A DNA stretch of 64,000 bases from an uncultured Clostridium sp. (GCA_902471875.1 CABRLN010000003.1:51117-115116); one strand, 5' to 3'; counted from the first letter of the stretch, positions 9,133 to 16,375 are shown. The notes: generated by a model not told the origin, from the letters alone. Made by a program: numbers and translations.

Positions 9133-9188
9133 TTGACAAATTTTGTTAATGGCGATATAATGCATGATAGAAATCGAACAAAAGTTCT
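9133..9188 (+). promoter_or_regulatory. Consensus promoter followed by a LexA-like palindrome
   Basis: TTGACA (9133-9138), 17-base spacer, TATAAT (9156-9161): a perfect consensus pair. Fourteen bases downstream lies CGAACAAAAGTTCT (9175-9188), which matches the Gram-positive LexA box CGAAC-N4-GTTCG at nine of ten fixed positions. The gene driven starts at 9342. Promoter is firm; LexA binding is inference. Confidence 0.6.
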
Positions 9189-9341
9189 ATTTTATTCAAA
9201 CATCTTTCCTTGCTTCCCCGTTACGAGGTTAGAAATATATTAGCATTTATGGGAGTTGATTCAAAAAGTGTAGTTTTACTTTCAATTGAATATGTATCAA
9301 ATTATGTGAATAATGAAGTTAGTTCGGAAGGAAGATGGAAG

Positions 9342-9518
9342 ATGAAAAAAACTAATTTGATAAAAACACCGAAAGAAAGAATTACGCTTGGTGAGTGCGT
9401 GAGAACGGAGACGGGAGAACCCGCACTCAAAGTAAAAAAGAGCAATAAAGATCTGTATGAAACAATATCAATGAGCCAACTAATTGAACTTATGGTTTTG
9501 ATGTCCAATCAAAATTAA
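9342..9518 (+). CDS. Small element-encoded protein, function unknown
   Basis: A 58-residue product starting MKKTNLIKTPKERITLGECV, with ATG 9342 behind GGAAGGAAG. An upstream in-frame TTG at 9210 has no ribosome site. No domain is recognised. The middle is basic and the end (SMSQLIELMVLMSNQN) is a hydrophobic helix. It is the only gene behind the strong promoter at 9133-9161 with the LexA-like palindrome, so it may be induced by DNA damage together with element mobility. A strong hairpin terminator follows. It could be a regulator of excision, but nothing in the sequence shows that. Confidence 0.5.
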   Translation: MKKTNLIKTPKERITLGECVRTETGEPALKVKKSNKDLYETISMSQLIELMVLMSNQN

Positions 9519-9593
9519 GCAGTAAACCCAAATATGAGGTTTTCGCATTACAAAAAAATATAGCTCAACGATTGAGCTTAATCAAGATGAATT

Positions 9594-9660
9594 AAGCCGA
9601 CACGAGTATTTTCAGAATTTCTGATTTTGAGATTTTGAAAATGTTCGTGTCGGCTTTTTG
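9594..9660 (+). terminator. Long hairpin terminator
   Basis: AAGCCGACACGA (9594-9605) pairs with TCGTGTCGGCTT further on, with an inner ATTTTC/GAAAAT pair and a T run after the stem. It ends transcription from the small gene. The AAGCCGA...TCGGCTT arms recur in two other intergenic repeats of this island (11174-11239 and 11492-11557). Confidence 0.75.
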
Positions 9661-9696
9661 TTTTGTCATCAAAATATGAAATGAAAAATATTCAAG

Positions 9697-9868
9697 CCTG
9701 AGTGTACATCAGGGCGAGGATACAGATATTTGCTAAAAAGACCGAAAGGTCAAAAGCAGAAATCGGTACCCTTACCTTTGTATACTCAAAATTGCAAGGG
9801 CTGGTACCGATTGGTGCCAACCCTATTTTTATGCTTGCCCTGACTGTCCTCTGCGGAAAGGATACTAA
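9697..9868 (+). promoter_or_regulatory. Attenuator-like structured leader of the sigma-like gene
   Basis: Two mutually exclusive pairings are visible. AATCGGTACC (9761-9770) pairs perfectly with GGTACCGATT (9803-9812). Alternatively AGGGctGGTACC (9797-9808) pairs with GGTGCCaaCCCT (9813-9824), a hairpin followed by ATTTTT, i.e. an intrinsic terminator. A GACC-GAAA-GGTC tetraloop hairpin (9740-9751) sits upstream. TCAGGGC (9709-9715) can pair with GCCCTGA (9837-9843). This is the layout of a terminator/antiterminator switch. The ligand or trigger is not known. Confidence 0.55.
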
Positions 9869-9913
9869 ATGTTTTTGTTATACTGGCAAGCTGCAATTGC
9901 AAAATATCCGTAG
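9869..9913 (+). CDS. 14-codon leader peptide
   Basis: ATG 9869 follows GGAAAGGA with a six-base gap and encodes MFLLYWQAAIAKYP before TAG at 9911-9913. The good ribosome site, the position right after the terminator/antiterminator structure and 52 bp before the next gene argue that it is translated as a leader peptide. Its translation could sense ribosome status, as known for leader peptides of mobile-element genes. Role is inferred. Confidence 0.45.
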   Translation: MFLLYWQAAIAKYP

Positions 9914-9965
9914 CCTTTGGATTTTGATTTAACCCAAATTCAAAATTCAAAGGAGATTACAGTAA

Positions 9966-10547
9966 ATGTCAAATAATTTTATTTCAGCTCTCGAGGAGCA
10001 GTTTAATAAGGATTGTAAAGTTATAAATATCAGATATGAATATGAAGGCTATAGCGGAACAGAGAGGTACATCATAGCAAGCTGCCTTACAGAAAAGGAA
10101 ATCTGGAATAAATATCCAAAGCAAGCGAAACTCTATGCACCGTTCGTAAAGGTGGATTTGAGTTTTATAGAAGTTCGTCAAAAGTATCTCAATAACGAAG
10201 ATAAGTTTTGCAAAAGAGCCAAGCGCACGCAAGACATTTTTAACTTTGATGAAACTACCGCTGTATTTCATAAGGAGCTTTTAGTTAATGATTTTGTATT
10301 GGAAAGAATTAACGAAGAGAAGGAATGTGAGTTACTTTCTACCCTTTACAAAGCTTTTGATGCTTTAACAGAAAAGCAAAAAACAAGAGTTGTCAAGTAT
10401 TATGTAAAAGATAAAACATTGCGAGATATTGCCGAAGAAGAGAATGTTAAATATCAAACAATAAATGAATCTCTTGAGGAAGCAATAAAAAAACTAAAAA
10501 AATTTTTTCAAAACACCCTGACAAACGGGTACCCTTTGTCTAAATAA
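9966..10547 (+). CDS. Sigma-70-like factor of the integrative element
   Basis: A 193-residue protein. The C-terminal third, from about residue 110 (ECELLSTLYKAFDALTEKQKTRVVKYYV), continues with LRDIAEEENVKYQTINESLEEAIKKLKKFF. This is a sigma region 4 helix-turn-helix. The N-terminal part is basic and without a clear region 2 motif. Similar short sigma-like proteins are frequent in integrative elements of Clostridia, near excisionase and integrase genes. The start follows AAAGGAG. The leader upstream carries an attenuator-like structure, so expression is probably conditional. It most likely activates element genes; targets are unknown. Confidence 0.7.
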   Translation: MSNNFISALEEQFNKDCKVINIRYEYEGYSGTERYIIASCLTEKEIWNKYPKQAKLYAPFVKVDLSFIEVRQKYLNNEDKFCKRAKRTQDIFNFDETTAVFHKELLVNDFVLERINEEKECELLSTLYKAFDALTEKQKTRVVKYYVKDKTLRDIAEEENVKYQTINESLEEAIKKLKKFFQNTLTNGYPLSK

Positions 10548-10593
10548 GTGAAGGGAGTAATTTTCCCTTAATTTTATGAAAAGAGGTAATGAT

Positions 10594-11166
10594 ATGACGA
10601 AAGGACATAAAGTCAAGCGAGGCGAAATATTCTTTTTTGACTTTGGTGAAACCCGAGGTTCTGTTCAGAACGGATTTAGACCGGTGATTGTTTTACAGGC
10701 GGATGAAATCAATGTCCGTTCAACAACAACCATTGTAGCTCCTTTGACGGGAATCATTAAAAAGCCTTATTTCTTTTCTCATGTTTATATAGGAAAAAGA
10801 TATAGGCTTGAAATTCCTTCCATGATACTTATGGAACAGATAACTACAGTGAATCAAAGTGATTTGAAGGATTGCCTCGGAAAAGTCACGGAGAAGGCAC
10901 TAATCCGAAATATAAATGCTGCTTTGATGCGAACATTCGGAATTCAGCAGAATAACAGTATAAACACAGGCGATATACGTTGTTTATGCCAAAAGCACTT
11001 ACAAGAATACAAACTTTTGCCGGATTTTATTATTAAGCGTTTTGATCCACTCCAGGCTAAAAAGGATAAGTGTGACAAATGTAATGACCTCGGATATGAT
11101 TATGTTTTCTTTGACAAGAAAGAAGTACTTAAAAAAAGAGGAGGAGCTATGGTGAGCAAAAATTAA
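10594..11166 (+). CDS. MazF/PemK-family toxin-like protein with a C-terminal cysteine-rich extension
   Basis: About 190 residues. Start at ATG 10594, behind AGAGGT; the ATG at 10576 has no ribosome site. The N-terminal 110 residues have the MazF/PemK fold signature: KRGEIFFFDFGETRGSVQNG, RPVIVLQ, then the TTTIVAPLTG strand and MILMEQITTV. MazF proteins are mRNA endoribonucleases. The extra C-terminus holds CLCQKH and CDKCNDLGYD, a possible zinc-binding pair. No antitoxin gene is adjacent: the next gene is an excisionase-like protein. It may therefore be an orphan or a domesticated regulator of the element. Family assignment is firm; toxicity is not shown. Confidence 0.75.
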   Translation: MTKGHKVKRGEIFFFDFGETRGSVQNGFRPVIVLQADEINVRSTTTIVAPLTGIIKKPYFFSHVYIGKRYRLEIPSMILMEQITTVNQSDLKDCLGKVTEKALIRNINAALMRTFGIQQNNSINTGDIRCLCQKHLQEYKLLPDFIIKRFDPLQAKKDKCDKCNDLGYDYVFFDKKEVLKKRGGAMVSKN

Positions 11167-11173
11167 TCAAAAT

Positions 11174-11239
11174 CGCATAATTATCAAAGCCGGAGGACTC
11201 AGTTAAAATAAGTTTGCTGAATATTGGTCGGCTTTCAAT
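11174..11239 (+). repeat. 66-bp intergenic repeat, copy 1
   Basis: Begins CGCATAATTATCAAAGCCG and ends ATTGGTCGGCTTTCAAT. It matches copy 2 (11492-11557) over its full 66 bases with a handful of changes. The AAAGCCG and CGGCTTT ends can form a stem. It lies between the MazF-like and excisionase genes. Confidence 0.75.
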
Positions 11240-11272
11240 AAAATAAAATGCACTTAACGAAAGGAGAAACAA

Positions 11273-11488
11273 ATGGATAAAGAAAAAAATACCAACCAAG
11301 AAACTGTAATGTTTGCTGAATACGGAGACATAGTATCCGTTGATGATATTATGAAAATGCTTCACATTGGCAGATCCGCAGTTTATTCATTATTGCAAAA
11401 CGGTGTGATAAGAACGGTTAAGGTAGGAAGAAAATACATAATCCCGAAGCAAAGCGTTACGGACTTTATTAATTCAGGATTATATTAA
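11273..11488 (+). CDS. xis: Excisionase-like helix-turn-helix protein
   Basis: A 71-residue protein. After a 20-residue polar start it reads IVSVDDIMKMLHIGRSAVYS, then LLQNGVIRTVKVGRKYIIPKQSVTDFI. This is the winged helix-turn-helix of the excisionase/MerR-like HTH_17 family: a recognition helix and the V(G)RKY wing. It sits directly upstream of the integrase gene on the same strand behind AAAGGAG, the typical place for a recombination directionality factor that favours excision. It is flanked on both sides by copies of a 66-bp repeat that may serve as binding sites or processing hairpins. Confidence 0.75.
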   Translation: MDKEKNTNQETVMFAEYGDIVSVDDIMKMLHIGRSAVYSLLQNGVIRTVKVGRKYIIPKQSVTDFINSGLY

Positions 11489-11491
11489 AAA

Positions 11492-11557
11492 CGCATAATT
11501 GTCAAAGCCGACTGATTAAGTTAGAATAAGTCTAATGAATATTGGTCGGCTTTCAAT
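11492..11557 (+). repeat. 66-bp intergenic repeat, copy 2
   Basis: Begins CGCATAATTGTCAAAGCCGA and ends ATTGGTCGGCTTTCAAT. Same length and order as copy 1 (11174-11239), with the AAAGCCGA/TCGGCTTT stem intact. It lies just upstream of the integrase ribosome site. Confidence 0.75.
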
Positions 11558-11577
11558 CTGGAAAGGAGATAGCTATT

Positions 11578-12720
11578 ATGCCGACCACAGGATATTTAAG
11601 AGAGAAAAAAGGAAGATATTATGCTGTACTCAATCTTTACGATAGTACAGGTAAGAGAATTCAGAAATCCCACGCAACAGGCTTGCCTGTTAAGAATAAT
11701 AAGCGAAAAGCAGAACAGATATTAAAGCAATTATGTGTTGAGTATGACAACAAGAATTTAAACTTTTACTCCAACATCAAGGTTGCCGACTATTTCAAGA
11801 AATGGCTTGTAGCAATAAAATTAGAAGTTCGTCCTAATACTTATCGCAGCTATAAGGGAAATATGGAAAACCACATTATCCCTTACTTTGAAAAGCTGGG
11901 TACTGAGCTTCAAGAGCTAAAGCCGCATCAACTTTCCGATTATTACAAGTCGAAGGTCGGAACAATATCCGTCACAACGATAAAGCATCACCATCAAAAT
12001 ATATCAAAGGCTCTTGCCGACGCTGTAGAAAAGGGTTTAATATCAATAAATCCTGCAACAGCCGCCAAAACGCCAAAGCAGATAGAAAAATTCAAGGCGG
12101 AATTTCTTAACCGAGTGCAGATAAAACAGCTATTAGCTTATCTTGAAGGAACAAGCATTTACCTGCCGACATATCTTTGTACGGTTTACGGATTCAGACG
12201 AAGTGAAGTGTTAGGCTTAAAGTGGCATAACATTGATTTTGAAAACGAAACCATATGGATTAGGGAAACGTTACAGCAGAGTACAAAGGAAATAAGCGGA
12301 GACAGTAATTATACATCATCCACAAAGACAGAAAGCAGTAACCGAACCTTGCCAATGATACCGCAGGTAAAAAAGATACTTCTTGAACAGAGGGAGCGTC
12401 AGATGAGAAACAAAGAATTTCTAAAAGACGCATATATCTCAAATGACTATGTTTGTACCTTCGATAACGGTAAGGAGATAACGCCTAATTATCTGACGAA
12501 AAAATTTCATACGTTGATTGAGAAGCAAAACGATTTTCCGCAAATCAGATTTCACGATTTACGACATAGCGTTGCAAGTAATCTGTTGAATGATGGATTT
12601 ACTACTGTTCAGGTTGCCGAATGGCTGGGACACAGCAGTTCAACAACCACATTAAAATTTTATGCTCACATTGACAAAACCTCAAAATTAGCAATTGCAA
12701 ACAGCCTGCAAGCGGATTGA
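11578..12720 (+). CDS. int: Tyrosine-type site-specific integrase
   Basis: About 380 residues. Start at ATG 11578 (MPTTGYLREKKGRYYAVLN) behind GAAAGGAG. Domains in order: N-terminal arm-binding strand region, a SAM-like core-binding domain (KVADYFKKWLVAIKLEVRPN), and a catalytic domain with the conserved residues of the family: Arg in YGFRRSEVLGL, HxxR in HDLRHSVAS, His in GHSSSTTTLKFY and the Tyr nucleophile in FYAHI. It integrates and excises the island, with the tRNA-Trp 3' end 157 bp downstream as the likely attachment site. It looks intact, so the island may still be mobile. Confidence 0.9.
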   Translation: MPTTGYLREKKGRYYAVLNLYDSTGKRIQKSHATGLPVKNNKRKAEQILKQLCVEYDNKNLNFYSNIKVADYFKKWLVAIKLEVRPNTYRSYKGNMENHIIPYFEKLGTELQELKPHQLSDYYKSKVGTISVTTIKHHHQNISKALADAVEKGLISINPATAAKTPKQIEKFKAEFLNRVQIKQLLAYLEGTSIYLPTYLCTVYGFRRSEVLGLKWHNIDFENETIWIRETLQQSTKEISGDSNYTSSTKTESSNRTLPMIPQVKKILLEQRERQMRNKEFLKDAYISNDYVCTFDNGKEITPNYLTKKFHTLIEKQNDFPQIRFHDLRHSVASNLLNDGFTTVQVAEWLGHSSSTTTLKFYAHIDKTSKLAIANSLQAD

Positions 12721-12877
12721 TTTCTACACTTTTTCTACAACATTTGAAGCCACTGTAAATGCCAAAGTGGTGGAACTACGGTGGAACTGATGTAAAATTC
12801 AAAAATTTAGAATAAAAACGACAAAAGAAAAAATCCTCAAAAACGGCTTATCTAAGCCATTTTCAAGGACTTGTTTG

Positions 12878-12953
12878 TGGCAGGGGCAGAAGGACTTGAA
12901 CCCTCGGCACGCGGTTTTGGAGACCGCTGCTCTACCAACTGAGCTATACCCCT
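12878..12953 (-). tRNA. trnW: tRNA-Trp (CCA anticodon)
   Basis: Read on the minus strand the gene starts AGGGGTATAGCTCAGTTGG. The anticodon arm is GCGGT-CTCCAAA-ACCGC with anticodon CCA, and the T arm is GAGGGTTCAAGTCCTTC. The acceptor stem AGGGGTA/TGCCCCT closes, with discriminator G and an encoded CCA end. Its 3' end faces the integrase, so it is the probable integration target and was restored on insertion. Confidence 0.93.
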
Positions 12954-13117
12954 ATATCTAATTGTTCAATCAACATTTAGTATGATAACATATACACTTA
13001 AAAATGTCAATACTATTATTGATTAAATTCTTTTTATATAAGAATTTTGAAGAGAATTATAACTTACCATAGCTTTTATAATATTGTAAGTATGTATAAA
13101 AAATATACTTAATTTTT

Positions 13118-13156
13118 AAAATATACCTTGACAGGTGAGGTATATTTTAATATAAT
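13118..13156 (+). promoter_or_regulatory. Promoter with embedded perfect inverted repeat, likely PadR operator
   Basis: TTGACA (13128-13133), 17-base spacer, TATAAT (13151-13156). AAAATATACC (13118-13127) and GGTATATTTT (13139-13148) form a perfect 10-base inverted repeat that straddles the -35 box and spacer. The first gene downstream encodes a PadR-type regulator, so autorepression is likely. The leader to the start codon is about 180 bases. The rest of the 12954-13343 gap is featureless AT-rich DNA. Confidence 0.7.
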
Positions 13157-13343
13157 GTAGCCATAATAAAGATTTAGCAAATTTTATAAGTAATTCCAAA
13201 CTATTGAATTATACAGTTGCTTTAAAACAATTATAAACATAAAAATAAACTTAACTTAATTTTTATGTTGGTATTGTTAAATAACAAAAATGCTAAATTA
13301 AATTTATAATTACACAATACTTGTAAATTAAGGAGGTGAGGTA

Positions 13344-13673
13344 ATGTCTATTGCTTCTGATCTTATACGGGGTCATACTGATACAATTATTCTTGCACAG
13401 CTAATTAAAGGTGACAGCTACGGCTACCAAATAAACAAGTACATAAAGCAATGCACTGACAATAGCTACGAATTAAAAGAGGCAACTCTTTACACTGCCT
13501 TTAAACGGCTTGAAACTAATGGCTTTATCAGCTCTTACTGGGGTGACGAAAATGTTGGTGCAAGACGCAAATACTACTCAATTACCCCAATGGGAAAGGC
13601 AGTTTACTCGCAAATGCTGCTTAACTGGAACAGTGCAAAGCAAATAATAGATAAATTAGTTGCGGCAAAGTAA
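13344..13673 (+). CDS. PadR-family transcriptional regulator
   Basis: A 109-residue winged helix protein. MSIASDLIRGHTDTIILAQL opens the PadR domain, followed by GDSYGYQINKYI, the recognition region LKEATLYTAFKRLETNGFIS and the wing GARRKYYSITPMGKAVY. It belongs to the short PadR subfamily that often sits first in an operon with DUF1700-type membrane proteins and DUF4097 proteins, exactly as here (36 bp to the next gene). It probably represses its own operon through the inverted repeat at 13118-13148 and responds to an unknown compound or envelope stress. Confidence 0.88.
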   Translation: MSIASDLIRGHTDTIILAQLIKGDSYGYQINKYIKQCTDNSYELKEATLYTAFKRLETNGFISSYWGDENVGARRKYYSITPMGKAVYSQMLLNWNSAKQIIDKLVAAK

Positions 13674-13709
13674 ACATTAATTTTTATTCATTTAAGGAGG
13701 AAAAATTTT

Positions 13710-14360
13710 ATGGAACAACGACTGAAAAATCATATTGACATACTGTTTCAAGGTATGCCTCAAAACGAAAACACAATGGACGTTAAAGAAGAAATAACAC
13801 AAAATTTAATTGACAAATATCACGACCTGATTTCTGAAGGAAAAGACCCTGAAACTGCCTACAGTATGGCTGTAGCAAGTATAGGTAATGTACATGACTT
13901 GTTCCCTGCTAATAACGACAACATAACATTACTTATTGAAAAACAAAAAAAGAAGTCTGCACTGCTTATAACAGGTGCAGTTATGCTGTATATTTTATCT
14001 GTTATACCTGTAATAATTTGTTCAGAAATAATTGGCTGTGAAATAATTGGTGTTACGATATTTTTTATTATGATTGCTTTGGCAACAGGTATGCTTATTT
14101 ACAACAACATAACAAAATACAGACCCCAAAAAGATAATACTATGGTAAACGAGTTTAAACAGTGGCAGTCCGGAAAACCTTCAAGCAACAGCTTAAAGAA
14201 GCAAATAAGCGGTATTATATGGAGTATTATAGTAATAGCTTATTTCTTAGTCAGCTTTTTAACAGGCGCATGGCACATAACATGGATTTTATTTATTGTG
14301 GGTGCTGTGTTAAACCAAATTGCAAATTTATGTATTTCGCTGAATAATAAGGAGAAATAA
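13710..14360 (+). CDS. DUF1700-like / permease-prefix membrane protein
   Basis: A 216-residue protein. The first 75 residues form a soluble helical domain (LKNHIDILFQGMPQNENTMD, then DLISEGKDPETAYSMAVASI), the permease-prefix type of module found next to PadR regulators. Four hydrophobic segments follow (about residues 90-110, 114-133, 172-190, 192-210). It lies between padR and the DUF4097 gene, with only two bases before the latter. Proteins of this group are thought to work with the PadR regulator and the surface DUF4097 protein, but no biochemical role is established to my knowledge. Confidence 0.75.
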   Translation: MEQRLKNHIDILFQGMPQNENTMDVKEEITQNLIDKYHDLISEGKDPETAYSMAVASIGNVHDLFPANNDNITLLIEKQKKKSALLITGAVMLYILSVIPVIICSEIIGCEIIGVTIFFIMIALATGMLIYNNITKYRPQKDNTMVNEFKQWQSGKPSSNSLKKQISGIIWSIIVIAYFLVSFLTGAWHITWILFIVGAVLNQIANLCISLNNKEK

Positions 14361-14362
14361 GT

Positions 14363-15607
14363 ATGAAACAGGGCAAAATAGTTGGCGTTGTATTACTTTC
14401 AATACTTGCATTAATGCTTATTGGTATAATGGTATTAGGAATTATTTTTAAACCTAATTTTACATTTTCTTTTGGTCTTTTTTCATTCACCACAGGCATT
14501 ACTGAAGAAAACAGCAAGGTTATTGGAGAGTACAGTGTACCGATTAAAAATATTGAAGAAATACAAATTAAATGGAAATCAGGTCTAGTTAAACTTTCTA
14601 CACACAGCGACAGTGACGAAATAAAGTTTACAGAAAAAGCACGCAAAGATGCTGATGAAAATAAAAAACTAAGTTATACCACAACTGATAACAAACTTGT
14701 TATTTCAACAGATTCTAATATTAGTTGGAGATTTTTAAATTTTGGTGAAGAAGAAAAAATACTGAATATTTCAATTCCGGTTGACAAGCCCGATGTATTA
14801 AAAAGTATTGTTATTAATTCAGCTTCTGCTGATACCTCTGCAAAAGACATAACTATTAACAATTTAAAAACAGAAACTGCATCAGGTAACATTAGTATAA
14901 TTGACTGTACAATGAACAGTTGCAGTCTGTCCTCTATGAGCGGTGACATTGATGTTAATAATGCAAGTCCTATAGACGGTAAAACTATAAATTCAATAAG
15001 CCTTAGCAGTACTTCGGGCGAAATTTTAGTATCTGACTGTACAGTTAAGACACTTGAAGCAGGTTCAACCAGCGGTGATATTAACATAAAATCTGTTACT
15101 GCTAATGACCGTCTTTCATCAACAACCACTTCAGGATATATAGAAAACACAAATTGTAAGGCAAATGTTATAGAAATGAATTCAACAAGCGGTGACATAG
15201 AATCTGACAAATCTAGCAGTGAAAATATGAATATAGGTACTGTTTCAGGCGATATTACCTGCCGTGGCAACCATAGCAAACTAAATTGTGGCACAACAAG
15301 CGGCAAAATAGAAGCCAACGGAGAATATACAGAAATTGATATCAACAGTATATCGGGTGACATTGACATAACTACCGATGTAATGCCAATTTCCGTTAAA
15401 TACTCTACAACAAGCGGTAATTCTGAACTGAATATTCCAACCAACAGCAAAAACGGCTTTAAAGCAAGCTACTCCACCACATCAGGTGATTTTTATAGCA
15501 ATTTGCCAATAACAACAACCGAAAATACAAGGGTATATGGCAACGGAAAGTATAGCTATACCTTTAGCAGTGTAAGTGGTGACTTAAATATTAACAGTAA
15601 GAACTGA
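14363..15607 (+). CDS. DUF4097-type beta-solenoid surface protein
   Basis: A 414-residue protein with one N-terminal membrane anchor (about residues 7-30). A long repetitive beta-rich region follows, in which S(G)D(I) steps recur about every 20 residues (TSGDINIKS, TSGDIESDK, VSGDITCRG, ISGDIDITT, TSGDFYSNL, VSGDLNINS). This is the DUF4097 adhesin-like fold. The serine/threonine-glycine turns give a regular parallel beta helix outside the membrane. It is translationally close to the preceding membrane protein and under the same PadR-type promoter. Function is not known; an envelope-stress or surface-sensing role is inferred from the operon type. Confidence 0.82.
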   Translation: MKQGKIVGVVLLSILALMLIGIMVLGIIFKPNFTFSFGLFSFTTGITEENSKVIGEYSVPIKNIEEIQIKWKSGLVKLSTHSDSDEIKFTEKARKDADENKKLSYTTTDNKLVISTDSNISWRFLNFGEEEKILNISIPVDKPDVLKSIVINSASADTSAKDITINNLKTETASGNISIIDCTMNSCSLSSMSGDIDVNNASPIDGKTINSISLSSTSGEILVSDCTVKTLEAGSTSGDINIKSVTANDRLSSTTTSGYIENTNCKANVIEMNSTSGDIESDKSSSENMNIGTVSGDITCRGNHSKLNCGTTSGKIEANGEYTEIDINSISGDIDITTDVMPISVKYSTTSGNSELNIPTNSKNGFKASYSTTSGDFYSNLPITTTENTRVYGNGKYSYTFSSVSGDLNINSKN

Positions 15608-15681
15608 TTGTAATTAATATTTTATTTATAATATTAGCATATGAAATAAACAAATAACATCATCTAAAAAGTGGGGTTACC

Positions 15682-16137
15682 ATGAAAAAAATAAGTTTTG
15701 TAATAGTTGCATGTATTATATTCTCAGTATTTCTTTGCAGTTGCCATTTAACAGATACAAACGAGCTTTGTCAAAATATATATTATGAGGAAATATTAAA
15801 AACACAAAAGATTACAATTATTTCTGCCGACACTTATAATACAGTCGCAACACTAAGCAGCAAAGAAGAATTAACAGATTTTATCAATGCTTTAGATATA
15901 GCCAAATGGGAATTAAAAAGCCTGCCGAAAGACGCTGAAAAGTCCGGTATTCTTTCCTTATCACAAGAAAAAACCTTAATGTTTGGACAAAGCATATCAA
16001 ACAAAAGACTGCACAATATTAGTGAAATTTATTCTTATAAGTCAGTTCCTTATGTAACCTTAAAAACATCAGAAATAAGCATGAGCTTTAAAGTAACTAA
16101 GAACACAGCAGAATATCTTAATGCATATTTTGAGTAG
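15682..16137 (+). CDS. Putative lipoprotein, function unknown
   Basis: A 151-residue protein with a lipoprotein signal: MKKIS, a hydrophobic stretch and the lipobox FLCSC near residues 17-21. The mature part has no domain that I recognise; it reads like a small secreted beta/alpha domain of the type found in many Clostridia (KITIISADTYNTVATLS). The gene has its own ribosome site (GTGGGG) and follows the DUF4097 gene by 74 bp on the same strand, so it may be the last member of the PadR-controlled operon. A clear terminator follows at 16214. Confidence 0.6.
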   Translation: MKKISFVIVACIIFSVFLCSCHLTDTNELCQNIYYEEILKTQKITIISADTYNTVATLSSKEELTDFINALDIAKWELKSLPKDAEKSGILSLSQEKTLMFGQSISNKRLHNISEIYSYKSVPYVTLKTSEISMSFKVTKNTAEYLNAYFE

Positions 16138-16213
16138 TTTGTATTCTATATAATTAATTGCATTAACTGTAACAACTAAATAATCACTACTCTCTATGTA
16201 GGAACTTAAGTAT

Positions 16214-16246
16214 AGCAGGAAATCAAAAAGGTTTCCTGCTTTTTTA
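16214..16246 (+). terminator. Intrinsic terminator after the lipoprotein gene
   Basis: AGCAGGAAA and TTTCCTGCT form a nine-base stem followed by TTTTTT. Confidence 0.8.
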
Positions 16247-16261
16247 TCTATAAAATATCAA

Positions 16262-16295
16262 AACACCCAACTTACTTTTAAGCAAGTCGGGTGTT
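16262..16295 (-). terminator. Second hairpin downstream of gltD
   Basis: AACACCC-A-ACTT pairs with AAGT-C-GGGTGTT. On the minus strand a TTTTGATATTTT tail follows. It may act as back-up terminator between convergent operons. Confidence 0.5.
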
Positions 16296-16375
16296 AATGT
16301 TTATTATTTATACTAAACCTCAATTTGAAAGCGAATATTCTACAGTCAAATTTAATACCACAATTTAGCTCTTCC

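Larger units (their letters stand above)
1..12880. mobile_element. Integrative island at tRNA-Trp carrying an Ssp phosphorothioation operon (left end outside window)
   Basis: The tyrosine integrase ends 157 bp from the 3' end of a tRNA-Trp gene, the usual arrangement after site-specific integration into a tRNA 3' end. Excisionase, sigma-like factor and MazF-type genes sit beside the integrase. The ssp operon, a broken Cro/CI regulator, an ISL3 transposase tail and a type III restriction remnant fill the rest. The expected second copy of the tRNA 3' end would lie left of the window, so the left boundary is unknown and the extent to position 1 is an inference. Confidence 0.7.

Noticed and set aside
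9702..9932. 76-codon open frame before the sigma-like gene
   Set aside because: It starts without a ribosome site and runs through two exclusive RNA hairpins and a better-initiated 14-codon frame, so it is taken as a chance frame over a structured leader.
14674..15450. Long open frame on the minus strand opposite the DUF4097 gene
   Set aside because: It is antisense to a clear beta-solenoid gene; the open reading follows from the repetitive serine/glycine codons.
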